A DNA stretch of 54,949 nt from Gammaproteobacteria bacterium (lineage in GTDB: Bacteria; Pseudomonadota; Gammaproteobacteria; Ga0077536), in assembly GCA_009692365.1 (NCBI GenBank), contig SHZJ01000021.1, positions 1 to 54,949 of the forward strand, in the 5' to 3' direction. Every line of letters starts with the position of its first letter. The stretch's first letter is position 1. This document shows, in pieces, positions 1 to 8,625 of this stretch. Under the pieces are notes generated by a model. That model was not told the origin of the DNA, did no database searches, and was given only the letters and a program-made list of their open reading frames with translations. The position numbers and the translations under genes were made by a program.

Positions 1-1260
1 AAATACGAGCTACGCCGCGAGATCGGGCGGGGCACTATGGGCGTCGTCTACGAGGCCATGGACCCCCACATCGGTCGCTCCGTCGCCGTCAAAGTGGCGA
101 TCTCGGATCCCCTGACCTCGCCTGAGTCCAACAAGCGATTTCGTCAAATGTTCTTCAACGAGGCGCATACCGCGGGCCTGCTCCGGCATCCCAATATCCT
201 CGATATTTTTGATGCCGGCGTGGACCAAGGGAAATGCTACATCGTCATGGAGCTGATTGAGTCCGCGGAAACCCTGCGCGCTTATTGTCGGCCCGACAAT
301 CTGCTGCCCGTGAATCAAGTCGCAGAGATTCTTTTTCTGAGCACGAAAGCGCTGGACTACGCGCATCGACAGGGCGTCGTCCACCGCGATATCAAGCCGT
401 CCAATATCTTGTTGACGCGGGCCCTGGACGTCAAAATTGCTGACTTCAGCATCGCCCATATCAATCGCCGGGACCTCGCGCACACTTTGCCGCTGGGTTT
501 TGTGGGTTCTCCACGCTACATGTCGCCGGAACAAATTCAGGAAGACCTCGTCAGCGGCCGCTCGGATTTGTTCTCGCTGGGCATCGTGGCCTACGAGCTC
601 CTGACCGGCCGGCATCCCTTTGGGGCGGAGAGCTTCTCTCGGCTGATGCATTGCGTGATCAATGAAGACCCCACGCCCCTGGCTCAGTATCGCCCCGAAT
701 TGCCGGCCGCGCTGGGGCGCATGTTGGTGAAAGTTCTCGAGAAAATGCCCGAACGCCGCTACAGCACCGGCCTGGATTGGGCGTTAGACCTCAGCATAAT
801 GTTCTCGCATCTGCAGCGGCCCCAAGCAAATATTTCCGCGCGCGAGCGCTTTGATTCCCTCAAACGTGTGACTTTGTTTCGGGGTTTCAGCGAGAGCGAG
901 CTAGGTGAAATCGTGCGCGCCAGTCTTTGGCAGGAAATACCGCAGGGTGGCGCGGTGGTGCGCGAGGGTGAAATCGACGACGCGATGTACCTCATTCGGG
1001 CGGGCGAGGCGCGCGTGAGCAAGCAGGGGCACCTCGTGCAATACCTCACGGCGGGTGATTTCTTCGGCGAAATGAGTTTTTTACAGAAGGGCCGACGCAG
1101 CGCCACCGTGAGCGCCGAGACGCCGCTCTCCCTCATGAAAATCAACGCCACGCTGCTCGAGCAGGTGACGCCAGCCAGTCAGATCCAGTTCTACAAGATG
1201 TTCACCGGGGTCTTGATCGAACGCCTAGCGGCGACCACCGATAAGTTGATCGCGCGCTAG
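1..1260 (+). CDS. Ser/Thr protein kinase with C-terminal cyclic-nucleotide-binding domain (5' truncated)
   Basis: Frame 1 is open from the first base, so the true start lies left of the window; the ATG at 37 falls inside the glycine-rich loop (GRGTMGVVYE) and cannot be the start. Kinase landmarks follow in order: VAVK lysine, HRDIKPSN catalytic loop, an activation segment with SPRYMSPEQ, and a Pkn/Hanks-type C-lobe. The magnesium-binding DFG motif reads DFS (GAC TTC AGC at 442-450), which may weaken activity. A cNMP-binding domain covers about nt 865-1230 and has a phosphate-binding-cassette-like FGEMSFLQKGRRSATV. Kinase and sensor domain together suggest a cytoplasmic kinase gated by cAMP, cGMP or another nucleotide. 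The next gene is a paralogue with the same architecture. Family assignment is firm; ligand and substrates are unknown. Confidence 0.93.
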   Translation, partial: KYELRREIGRGTMGVVYEAMDPHIGRSVAVKVAISDPLTSPESNKRFRQMFFNEAHTAGLLRHPNILDIFDAGVDQGKCYIVMELIESAETLRAYCRPDNLLPVNQVAEILFLSTKALDYAHRQGVVHRDIKPSNILLTRALDVKIADFSIAHINRRDLAHTLPLGFVGSPRYMSPEQIQEDLVSGRSDLFSLGIVAYELLTGRHPFGAESFSRLMHCVINEDPTPLAQYRPELPAALGRMLVKVLEKMPERRYSTGLDWALDLSIMFSHLQRPQANISARERFDSLKRVTLFRGFSESELGEIVRASLWQEIPQGGAVVREGEIDDAMYLIRAGEARVSKQGHLVQYLTAGDFFGEMSFLQKGRRSATVSAETPLSLMKINATLLEQVTPASQIQFYKMFTGVLIERLAATTDKLIAR

Positions 1261-1459
1261 GCGCTAGCGCCGAGGCCCGCGGCGGCGCCGACCCCCTACG
1301 CTGGGAGCGGGAATGTGTCGCTATACTCCTCGACCGTCGTCTGGTGGCGTTGCCGGCGCGACCGGCGCCACGCGCTGCGCCACCAGACACCTTTGCTCGC
1401 TGATAGTTTTGGAAACTCCTACCAATGACATACCTACTTCGTTCCACCGGGGCCGCTCC

Positions 1460-2755
1460 ATGAGCAGATTTGATGGCCGCCGACTCGGCAAATATCAAGT
1501 CTTGCGCGAGATTAATCGGGGCAGCATGGGCACGGTCTATCTGGGCCACGATCTTTATATCGATCGTCCCGTGGCGCTCAAAGTGGCCCACTCGGAACAA
1601 CTCGACGACGAGGAGTCCGGTGAGCGTTATCGCAAAATGTTCTTTAATGAGGCCCACACCGCCGGCCGCCTTACTCATCCTAATATCATCAGCATCTTCG
1701 ACGCGGGGGTGGAGGGCGAGATCTGCTACATCGTGATGGAGTACGTGGAGGGCGGTCATACGCTCAAGCAGTATTGCCGTTCGGATAACCTCTTGCCCAT
1801 CGAACAGGTGGTAGAAATATCGTTCAAATGTGCTCGTGCGCTGGACTACGCGCACCGTCAGGGTGTCATTCATCGCGATATCAAGCCCACCAATATTTTG
1901 GTGACCGAGTCCCTGGACATTAAGGTTGGCGATTTCGGCATCGCCCAGTTGACCAAAATGGACGCCACCGGGACCATGCCGATCGGGTTAGTTGGCTCGC
2001 CCCGGTATATGTCACCCGAACAAGTGGCCGAGGATTACATCACAGGACAGACCGATTTGTTCGCGCTCGGGATCGTGATGTTTGAGCTGTTGACCGGTCG
2101 GCATCCCTTCGAGGCCGCAAATTTTTCCCGGCTACTGCAGAGAATTCTGCACGATCCGGCACCGCTGATCAGCGAGTTCCGGGCCGACTTGCCGCCGGAA
2201 TTAGCCCGTATCGTCGCCCGCGCGCTGGCGAAGGATTGTGCGGTACGTTATGGGATGGGGGCAGAAATGGCGGCCGATTTAGCCCAGAGTTTCGATAATC
2301 TGCTGGAGGCGCCGCGCGAGAACATTTCTGAGCAAGAAAGATTTTTAGCGGTGCAGCAGCTCGATTTTTTCCAAGGTTTCCCGGATGCGGAAATTTGGGA
2401 AATTGTGCGTGCTGGGCGCTGGCAGGATTACGCGGCCGACGCGGAGGTTATCGTGGAGGGAGAAATCGATGATTCTTTTTATATCATCGTGTACGGCGAA
2501 GTGAAGGTTCGGAAGAACCAGCGCGATTTGCGTTCATTGTTCGCCGGGGACTGTTTCGGTGAAATGGGCTATTTAGCCAAGACCCGGCGCACGGCGTCGA
2601 TCTTCGCCAACGGCCCCACCTCGCTGCTGAAGCTCAACGCCAGTGTTATTTCGCAAGCCTCATTGAACTGTCAGGTGCGCTTCCTGAAAGTATTTTTGCG
2701 CACGCTGATCCAGCGCCTATCGGTCACCACCGAAAAAATGGTGCACGCGACCTAG
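1460..2755 (+). CDS. Ser/Thr protein kinase with C-terminal cyclic-nucleotide-binding domain
   Basis: The protein has 431 residues from the ATG at 1460 (MSRFDGRRLGKYQVL). The frame is open back to 1313, but that extension shows no kinase similarity. The kinase domain has GxGxxG-like NRGSMGTVY, the VALK lysine, HRDIKPTN, an intact DFG (1931-1939) and SPRYMSPEQ. A cNMP-binding domain follows, with FGEMGYLAKTRRTASI in the position of the phosphate-binding cassette. No transmembrane segment or PASTA repeat is seen, so it is probably soluble. It is a tandem paralogue of the upstream kinase, sharing long blocks by eye, but keeps the canonical DFG. The two probably arose by duplication and may act on the same targets or on each other (inference). 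A weak ribosome binding site leaves the exact start slightly uncertain. Confidence 0.93.
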   Translation: MSRFDGRRLGKYQVLREINRGSMGTVYLGHDLYIDRPVALKVAHSEQLDDEESGERYRKMFFNEAHTAGRLTHPNIISIFDAGVEGEICYIVMEYVEGGHTLKQYCRSDNLLPIEQVVEISFKCARALDYAHRQGVIHRDIKPTNILVTESLDIKVGDFGIAQLTKMDATGTMPIGLVGSPRYMSPEQVAEDYITGQTDLFALGIVMFELLTGRHPFEAANFSRLLQRILHDPAPLISEFRADLPPELARIVARALAKDCAVRYGMGAEMAADLAQSFDNLLEAPRENISEQERFLAVQQLDFFQGFPDAEIWEIVRAGRWQDYAADAEVIVEGEIDDSFYIIVYGEVKVRKNQRDLRSLFAGDCFGEMGYLAKTRRTASIFANGPTSLLKLNASVISQASLNCQVRFLKVFLRTLIQRLSVTTEKMVHAT

Positions 2756-2807
2756 CGCCACCGCACCCCCGCGGCCGCCGGCCTAGGGGATGCGCGGGCT
2801 CACCCCA

Positions 2808-3737
2808 CTAGTGTGATTGAATCCCCACGATGTACCACGGGGCTTCTGGGCTGTCCGTCGCGCGGGCCAGGTGCCAGATGTCGGTGAATTTTTCCTCAAC
2901 GCCCTCGTGCTGGTCGCGGTAGGCGCCGGTGAATTGAACGCTGAGTTCCGCCGTGCTGCCGCGCAGTTCCGCGCGCACAATCTCCGCGTCCACGAACATC
3001 ACCTCGGTGTGCTGTGCACCTTCCAGCGTCGCGCGTTCCGCCGCCAAGTCGGGGTAGATTTCGGGGGCTACGTACTCGCGGATTTTAGCTAAATCGTTGC
3101 TGTTCCACGCCTCTTGCAAGGCGCGGTAGTGGTCGCGTGCGCCGGCCAGAAAACTATTCATCTGAAAGCCCGGCGGGAAATCGAACGGCACCGTGGCGGC
3201 CGAAAAACCCACCGCTTCGCGTTTGGACGTACCGCTGCCGAGCAAGGCCGGGCGGGGGGTGGCGTTGCCGATGTGCTCGAAATCGAAGATCTGGCGCGCC
3301 GCCGTGGTGCTGGTCGCCGCGGGTCGTCCCTCGCCCGGCCCGGCCTCGCCGTAAGCGACTCGGCCGGGGCTGGTCGCCCCCGCCCGTGAGCGCAGGAATT
3401 TAAACAACAGGAAGGCTAGACCGCCAAACAGCAGGATATCCATCAACTGCAGGCCGCCGCCGCCCAGGCCACCGCCGCCCAGCAAGCCGCCCAAGAGGCT
3501 GCCGGCCAGCAGGCCGCCGGCGAGTCCACCCAGCATCCCTTTAGTGCCCGGACTCATGCCCGGGGCGCCCGTTGCTTGAGTAGGACTGGGGCTGGCTTTG
3601 TTAGCGCTGTAGGGCGAGGTTTGATAGGACTTGCCGAACGATTTACTGCTGGCGAAGCGCCGTGCCGCCGCGTCGGGAGCAGCCATCACGAGGGCTAACG
3701 CGAGCACGGCGGCGAATAATGATGTGAATGACTTCAT
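2808..3737 (-). CDS. Tim44-like domain protein, membrane anchored
   Basis: The protein has 309 residues. The N terminus has a signal-peptide-like segment (residues 1-25, LFAAVLALALVMAAPDAAA). A Ser/Thr/Pro-rich stretch follows, then a very glycine/leucine-rich segment around 70-100 and a hydrophobic segment ending LLFKFLRSRAG near 117. The C-terminal part (about 180-309) matches the Tim44-like fold: an ALQEAWNSNDLAKIREYVAPEIYPDLAAE helix region and strands ending in WYIVGIQ. Bacterial relatives are widespread in proteobacteria as envelope proteins of poorly defined role; Tim44 itself is a mitochondrial import subunit. The ATG at 3737 is preceded by AGGAA. Three 10-bp direct repeats lie 109-138 bases upstream of the start. 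The gene is convergent with the kinase gene. Confidence 0.85.
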   Translation of the reverse strand: MKSFTSLFAAVLALALVMAAPDAAARRFASSKSFGKSYQTSPYSANKASPSPTQATGAPGMSPGTKGMLGGLAGGLLAGSLLGGLLGGGGLGGGGLQLMDILLFGGLAFLLFKFLRSRAGATSPGRVAYGEAGPGEGRPAATSTTAARQIFDFEHIGNATPRPALLGSGTSKREAVGFSAATVPFDFPPGFQMNSFLAGARDHYRALQEAWNSNDLAKIREYVAPEIYPDLAAERATLEGAQHTEVMFVDAEIVRAELRGSTAELSVQFTGAYRDQHEGVEEKFTDIWHLARATDSPEAPWYIVGIQSH

Positions 3738-3845
3738 CGGGAGTTCAGGTTCCTGTAAAAATTAAAGGGGCGTCGCAGGGCGGACGTGCTGCCGTCAGTG
3801 CCGGTTTTTCGGGCACTCGGGGTTAAGGCAGTCGGGCGTCGAAAT

Positions 3846-3875
3846 AGTTCATCTGAGTTCATACGAGTTCATCCG
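3846..3875. repeat. Three contiguous 10-bp direct repeats, AGTTCATNNG
   Basis: The sequence holds AGTTCATCTG, AGTTCATACG and AGTTCATCCG back to back (3846-3855, 3856-3865, 3866-3875), identical at eight of ten positions. The period is close to one helical turn, so copies would lie on one DNA face. They sit between the amidohydrolase stop and the Tim44-like gene, 109 bases or more upstream of that start. This is where an activator or repressor array might sit. A binding role is inference. Confidence 0.7.
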
Positions 3876-3910
3876 GGGCGGAGCCTAACACGACACGAGA
3901 TCGTTGCGCG

Positions 3911-5134
3911 CTACGCGCCCGTTGGGCCGGCGCCGTGAGGGCCTGGCTGAGACCCCGCCGGCAGCTGGAATTTAAAAATACGGGCGGCGTTCAGGCCCAA
4001 TACCTGGGCGCGTTCGGCATCGTCGAGTTTGCCCATGGTGCGCTCGATGGCGGCCGCCGAGTGTGGCCAACTGCCCTCGTGATGGGGGAAGTCGTTGGCC
4101 CATAGGAAGTTATCCGTCAGCCCATACTCGCGCATTAAATCTAGGCCCGGCGCGTCTTCCCCGAAGCTGGCAAAACCATTGCTACGAAAATAATCGCTCG
4201 GCAGCTGTCTGAGCTTGGGCCGCACCCACATATGGTGCTTGTGATAGGCCTCGTCCATCGCCGTCAGCATCCATGGCACCCAGCCGATGCCAGCCTCGAT
4301 GCTGCCGAAACGCAGACCGGGGAAACGCTCGATTACCCCCGAGGCACACAGGTTGATGAGTGGCTCCATGGTGGGCGCCAGCGAGTGCACGGCGTAGTTG
4401 ATCACGGCCCCGCCGTTGCCACGCGCGGTCCGCGGGTCGCGCCCGGTGGACACATGGAAAGTAATCGGCAGGTCGCACTCGACGATCGCGGCCCAGAGGG
4501 GGTCGAACACGGGCAGGTTGTAATTCACGTGTTCGTGGTCGGGCGGCCCCCACACCGGCTTGCAGGGTAGACACAGGCCTTTAAAACCGCGCTGGGCGGC
4601 GCGCTGGATCTCGGCAATCGCCCCCGGAATATCGGCACTCGCCACGCAAGCCATGGGCGCCAGACGCGCGTTGTATTCGGCGAAAGTTTCCCACGCCCAG
4701 TCGTTATAGGCGCGACACATCGCCTGACTGAATGCCACATCGGGGGTGGCCCAGATCGTGAGCCCCTTGTTGGGGAATAGCACTTCGCAGTCCACCCCGT
4801 CCCGCGCCAGGGCGGTCAGACGTTCAGCGGGGGTCTTGCCGGACACGCTGCGCTCTAGGTCCTCGCCCTCCAGCGTGAAGCTGCCGATACGGATGGGCCG
4901 AAAACCCTCGGTTTTCTGCAGTTGCGAGCCGTCCCCCCCCAACACGATACCCGGCAGGCGCGCTTGGAATTTCGCCGCCATCCGCGCACTCAGAAAATCG
5001 TTCGGTTCCTGCACGTGGCAATCGGCGGACACCATAAAGTACTTATTGGGCGCGCCGGGACGCGGCGTGCGCGGCCACGCCGCGTCGCCTGGGGTGTGTC
5101 GCCGCCACGCGTTATTGAGATCGACCTGAAGCAT
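3911..5134 (-). CDS. Amidohydrolase-2 family metal-dependent hydrolase
   Basis: The protein has 407 residues. The start is set by AGGAGG six bases upstream of the ATG at 5134; the open frame extends 11 codons further with no support. The N-terminal SADCHVQEPNDFL is the metal-binding DxHxxEP signature of the decarboxylase-like amidohydrolase branch. FHVSTGRDPRT and the C-terminal NDFPHHEGSWPHS supply further expected ligands (His and Asp), and VDCEVLFPN and RFGSIEAGIGWVPWML are family blocks. Such enzymes hydrolyse or decarboxylate cyclic or aromatic carboxylic substrates; the substrate cannot be told. It lies downstream of a CaiB/BaiF CoA-transferase on the same strand, which suggests a catabolic setting. 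It is probably cytoplasmic. Confidence 0.92.
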   Translation of the reverse strand: MLQVDLNNAWRRHTPGDAAWPRTPRPGAPNKYFMVSADCHVQEPNDFLSARMAAKFQARLPGIVLGGDGSQLQKTEGFRPIRIGSFTLEGEDLERSVSGKTPAERLTALARDGVDCEVLFPNKGLTIWATPDVAFSQAMCRAYNDWAWETFAEYNARLAPMACVASADIPGAIAEIQRAAQRGFKGLCLPCKPVWGPPDHEHVNYNLPVFDPLWAAIVECDLPITFHVSTGRDPRTARGNGGAVINYAVHSLAPTMEPLINLCASGVIERFPGLRFGSIEAGIGWVPWMLTAMDEAYHKHHMWVRPKLRQLPSDYFRSNGFASFGEDAPGLDLMREYGLTDNFLWANDFPHHEGSWPHSAAAIERTMGKLDDAERAQVLGLNAARIFKFQLPAGSQPGPHGAGPTGA

Positions 5135-5340
5135 GAGAACCTCCTGCAGGTGGCCCCTGCGACACAATGGACGCGGGTGGGTAGACCAAGCCCGGCGCTA
5201 ATCGGCGCTCGGCGCGTCAATTTGCCCCGCGGGCGCGGGTTAAGACCCCCTAGGGCTGAGTCTCGAGTGCTTATCATAGGGCCTAGCGGCGGGCGCGCCC
5301 ACGTCGGGGTGCCGCCGATCTGAGCTTGGCTCCCGGCCGC

Positions 5341-6552
5341 TCACACGACGCCACGAGCCTGCATGTCGGCGAGTTCGCTGCCGGACAGCCCTAGCAGTTC
5401 GCCCAGCACCTGCGCGTTGTGCTCGCCGAGTTCGGCACCCGGCCAGTCGGTGCGCCCGGGGGTGGTGCCCAACTGCGGGATGATGGCCGGGATCTTGAGC
5501 GGCTCGCCGTCGATGGTGACGGTCTCGAAGAGTCCGCGCGCGTGGTACTGGGGGTCTTTAAACATATCGGCAACGCTATAAATGGGGCCGGCGGCGACGC
5601 CGGCTGCTTCCAGCTTCGCCAACACCTCGGCCTGCGGCAGGGCAGCGGTCCACGCCCCGATCATCGCGTCGAGTTGCGTTTGCTGTTCAACCCGGCTGAC
5701 GTTGTCGCGATAGCGTGGGTCTTGCGCCATCTCAGGCTTGCCCATCAGTTCGCACAGTCGGGCGAACATCGGGTTGGTGTTGGCCCCGATGATGATGGTT
5801 TTACCCTCAGCGGTGGGGTAGATATTCGACGGTACGATGCCGGTCAGGGTGGAGCCTGAGGCCTCGCGTACCAGTCCCAGTCCGTCGTATTCGGGCACCA
5901 CGGATTCCATGAGGTTGTAGATGGCTTCGAAAATCGCCACATCCACGACCTGACCCTCGCCCGTCTCACCGCGCAGTCGTCCGATGTAGGCGAGCAAAAT
6001 ACCCAGCGCCGCATGGATCCCCGCCAGCGAGTCGCCGATGGAGAGATTGGGTCGCACCGAAGGTTCACCGGGGAAGCCGTTGACGTAGCGAAAGCCGCCG
6101 AAACCCTCGCACACCGAGGCAAAGCCTGGGCGCAGCGCGTAGGGGCCGGTTTGGCCGTAGCCGGAAATCCGCGCGTAGATGAGGGCTGGGTTGCTCTGCT
6201 TGATCGCCGCCGGACCCAAGCCCCATTTTTCCATCGTCCCGGGGCGAAAGTTTTCGACCAGGATGTCGGATTTGTCGATCAGTCGCCGCAGCAGCGCGCG
6301 GCCTTCCTCCTTGCGCAGGTCGAGGGTCACGCACTTTTTATTGCGGGCCAGACTGGCCCACCACAGCGCCTTGCCGTTTTTGAGCGCCCGCCAGCGTCGA
6401 ATGGGATCACCCTCCGCGGGCGGCTCGACCTTGATAACCTCGGCGCCAAAATAACCCAGAATCGTGGCGGCGAAGGGTCCTGCCAGTAATTGACCCACTT
6501 CGATAACTCGCAAGCCATCCAGGGGACGGCGTGCGGCGGACGGCGATGACAT
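5341..6552 (-). CDS. CaiB/BaiF family (class III) CoA-transferase
   Basis: The protein has 403 residues from the ATG at 6552, which has GAGGAG about ten bases upstream. The open frame runs 39 codons further upstream but overlaps the next gene there and shows no similarity. Family hallmarks are LRVIEVGQLLAGPFA, GAEVIKVEPP, VTLDLRKEEGRALL, ILVENFRPGTMEKWGL and ARISGYGQTGPY. The conserved aspartate that forms the acyl-enzyme anhydride is likely in SIGDSLAGIHAALG. These enzymes move CoA between an acyl-CoA donor and a carboxylic acid, activating acids such as carnitine, oxalate or 2-methylacyl compounds. The substrate here is unknown. The amidohydrolase downstream could act in the same pathway. 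Confidence 0.93.
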   Translation of the reverse strand: MSSPSAARRPLDGLRVIEVGQLLAGPFAATILGYFGAEVIKVEPPAEGDPIRRWRALKNGKALWWASLARNKKCVTLDLRKEEGRALLRRLIDKSDILVENFRPGTMEKWGLGPAAIKQSNPALIYARISGYGQTGPYALRPGFASVCEGFGGFRYVNGFPGEPSVRPNLSIGDSLAGIHAALGILLAYIGRLRGETGEGQVVDVAIFEAIYNLMESVVPEYDGLGLVREASGSTLTGIVPSNIYPTAEGKTIIIGANTNPMFARLCELMGKPEMAQDPRYRDNVSRVEQQTQLDAMIGAWTAALPQAEVLAKLEAAGVAAGPIYSVADMFKDPQYHARGLFETVTIDGEPLKIPAIIPQLGTTPGRTDWPGAELGEHNAQVLGELLGLSGSELADMQARGVV

Positions 6553-6634
6553 GCGCGATAGGCTCCTCATGGGCCGCTGGCTGGCCCGGGATGGTGTTGG
6601 ATTGTGACTTGGCAACGCCGCGCGTCGCAGGGGC

Positions 6635-7036
6635 CTATTTTGGGCTGGGTACCGCCACGAAGCTAGCATAAGGGCGGGGCACCAGCCACGCCCCGATGAC
6701 GATTCCTAGCGCGTCAGCCAAGCCATCCCCGAGCGAGCTTGAACGGTAGGGCACGTAGCGTTGCGCGAGTTCGATGGCGACGCCCAGCACGAGCAGCCAG
6801 CCGGCCAAACGTGCGCGCCGCGCCACGGGTGTCGCGCACGCACACCAAGCCATTAGCACCGCGTAGGCCGCAGCATGGTAGAGCTTGTCGAGGTGTGAAA
6901 ACGCCGGCCCCGGCAATTCGCGCAGGGGTAGCAGGCTCAAAATACTCACGCCCAGTGCCTGCAACCAGCCGCAGGCCAGCCATAGTTTGAGGTGGACGGA
7001 CGAGCGTGGCTCAGGTCGTCGGTTTACTGATTTCAA
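6635..7036 (-). CDS. VanZ-like family membrane protein
   Basis: A small hydrophobic protein of about 130 residues. The pattern LDKLYHAAAYAVLM, then ELAQRYVPYRSSSLGDGLADALG and a final hydrophobic segment matches VanZ-like proteins (conserved DK..H, E..Q and D..aN..G positions). Three to four membrane segments are visible. The start is unresolved: the open frame continues to 7150 inside the CBS gene. No ATG follows the CBS stop, and TTG at 7036 is the first plausible codon, without a good ribosome binding site. It overlaps the end of the CBS gene by about 26 bases, so translation may be coupled. VanZ gives teicoplanin resistance in enterococci, but most proteobacterial relatives have no known function. 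Confidence 0.72.
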   Translation of the reverse strand: MKSVNRRPEPRSSVHLKLWLACGWLQALGVSILSLLPLRELPGPAFSHLDKLYHAAAYAVLMAWCACATPVARRARLAGWLLVLGVAIELAQRYVPYRSSSLGDGLADALGIVIGAWLVPRPYASFVAVPSPK

Positions 7037-7421
7037 CGATATACCGAAACAAATCGGATTCCGACAGCAGCCCGCACAGCCGGCCGTCCACATCCACCAC
7101 GGGCAGTCCGCTGACTTTGACTTGGAGCATGGTTTGCGCGGCAAGCGCAACGGAGGCAGTTAGCGGAATCGTGATGGGATCTGGGGTCATGATGCTGCCC
7201 ACGCGTGGCGCGTGGGCAAATTCTGCGGTGTCTGCAGAGGCGGAAGCCATCGCCGCGCGCACATCGCCGAGACTGAGAATGCCGACCAGAACGTCCGCAT
7301 CGATCACCGCCAACCGGCGGATACGGCGCTGTTGCATCAGGCTGGCCGCCTCTTCGATGCTGGTGCTGGCGGACACGGCGATGACTTTATGCGTCATCCA
7401 ATCGCTGACTAGGTCGTGCAT
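7011..7421 (-). CDS. Tandem CBS-domain protein
   Basis: The protein has 136 residues and consists of two CBS motifs: WMTHKVIAVSASTSIEEAASLM to GILSLGDVRAAM, then IMTPDPITIPLTASVALAAQTML to GLLSESDLFRYI. Such a pair binds adenine nucleotides and usually senses energy state. No effector domain is attached, so it must act on a partner or as a nucleotide sink. The ATG at 7421 has GGAG seven bases upstream. It is the first gene of a leftward set (CBS, VanZ-like, CoA-transferase), divergent from the Sel1 gene across 82 bases that must hold both promoters. Confidence 0.9.
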   Translation of the reverse strand: MHDLVSDWMTHKVIAVSASTSIEEAASLMQQRRIRRLAVIDADVLVGILSLGDVRAAMASASADTAEFAHAPRVGSIMTPDPITIPLTASVALAAQTMLQVKVSGLPVVDVDGRLCGLLSESDLFRYIVEISKPTT

Positions 7422-7503
7422 CTAGGCGCTCCAGCAGTGGGGATCGGTAAACGTCTAGCGGCACGCCGGTGCGATTATTGAACGGGCCGCCGCTAACCCA
7501 GCC

Positions 7504-8625
7504 ATGACGAAGTTATATCTCTGGCGGGTGGCGGGGGCGTTGCTGTTGGCGAGCGCCCTGATGACGGCGCGCGCGGACGATTTTGCCGCCGCCGTCGTGG
7601 CCTACCGAGCGCAAGACTACGCCGCCGCGCTGCAGGTTTTTCAACGCTTGGCGGAAGCCGGCGAAGCCCGTTCCCAGTTTGCCCTGGGCCTGCTCTACGA
7701 CAACGGCGAAGGGGTGGCCCAGAACGATGCCACCGCCGCGGGCTGGTACGAAAAAAGTGCCAGTCAGGGTTATGCCAAGGCCCAATATAATTTGGGGGTG
7801 ATGCACCTCACCGGCCGCGGGGTGGCGCGCAACGACGCGCGCGCGCGCCGCTGGTTCGAGCAGGCCGCGGCCCAGGGCAACTCGGACGCCGTGGCGCGGA
7901 TCATTCAATTTGCCGAAGGCGGCGATGTGGAAGCCCAATATCGCCTGGCCTTGATGTATCTGCGCGGGGGCGCGGTGCCGCGCGACCAAACCCTTAGTTA
8001 CCGCTGGATGCAGCGCGCCGCCGCGCGTGGACATCTCAATGCCATGTTTGGGATGGGCCTGTTGACCGAGACTGGGCAGGGCACCGATCGCTCCTACGCC
8101 GGCGCCGTGAACTGGTATGTGCCGGCCGCTCAGCAAGGGCAGGTGCAGGCGACGTACAACCTGGCGCGTTTGGTGCGATTGGGTCAAGGCCAGCCGCAGG
8201 ATTTGGCGCGCGCCACGCAGCTCTTCGAGAAAGCGGCGGCGGCGGGTTTTGTGCCCGCCCAGCTGTCGTTGGGCATGCTGTTTGATGCCGGCGAGGGCTG
8301 GCCGCGCAAGCCGGCCAGCGCAGTTGTTTGGTACAAGCTGGCGGCCAGCAACGGCAGCGCAGACGCGCAGGTCAATCTGGGCTATCTCTACGCCGCGGGC
8401 GGCGTCGGGGTGGCGCGAGATCCCATCGAGGCCTACGCGCGAACCTACGCCGGCGAGCGTTTGGGTCATCCGCTGGGGGCCACGAATCTGGCGCTGATGG
8501 GGCACTCGCTGGCGGCCTCGGAGGTCGCTCTGGCGCGGGCGCGCGGGCAGAGCTATCTCAATCGTGCGCGCAGCCTGCCCAGCGTCAACCTGACCCGCGT
8601 TGAGGCCGACCCAGCGACGCCTTAG
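7504..8625 (+). CDS. Secreted Sel1-repeat (TPR-like) protein
   Basis: The protein has 373 residues. An N-terminal signal peptide ([21 protein letters not shown], cleavage near residue 24) is followed by serial Sel1-like repeats of about 36 residues. Their recurring core is A..YNLGxMYxxGxGVxxDxxxAxxWYxxAAxxG; copies include [26 protein letters not shown] and [13 protein letters not shown]. These solenoids bind other proteins and in bacteria often occur in envelope or signalling scaffolds. It probably lies in the periplasm. The last four bases overlap the 3' end of the convergent ubiA gene. No strong ribosome binding site is seen before the ATG. The partner is unknown. Confidence 0.9.
   Translation: MTKLYLWRVAGALLLASALMTARADDFAAAVVAYRAQDYAAALQVFQRLAEAGEARSQFALGLLYDNGEGVAQNDATAAGWYEKSASQGYAKAQYNLGVMHLTGRGVARNDARARRWFEQAAAQGNSDAVARIIQFAEGGDVEAQYRLALMYLRGGAVPRDQTLSYRWMQRAAARGHLNAMFGMGLLTETGQGTDRSYAGAVNWYVPAAQQGQVQATYNLARLVRLGQGQPQDLARATQLFEKAAAAGFVPAQLSLGMLFDAGEGWPRKPASAVVWYKLAASNGSADAQVNLGYLYAAGGVGVARDPIEAYARTYAGERLGHPLGATNLALMGHSLAASEVALARARGQSYLNRARSLPSVNLTRVEADPATP

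Noticed and set aside
1260..1271. Palindrome GGCGCTAGCGCC at the stop of the first kinase gene
   Set aside because: Short, no loop and no T-run; expected by chance in GC-rich DNA, so not called a terminator or operator.
1322..1327. TATACT as a -10 box for the second kinase gene
   Set aside because: No -35 at 16-18 bases and the leader would be about 127 bases; too weak alone.
1313..1459. Possible 49-residue N-terminal extension of the second kinase
   Set aside because: It shows no similarity to kinase N termini and contains the intergenic gap; the ATG at 1460 lies directly before the kinase fold.
3800..3830. Stem-loop AGTGCC/GGCACT downstream of the amidohydrolase gene
   Set aside because: Only six pairs with a 9-base loop and no U-tract; not strong enough to call a terminator.
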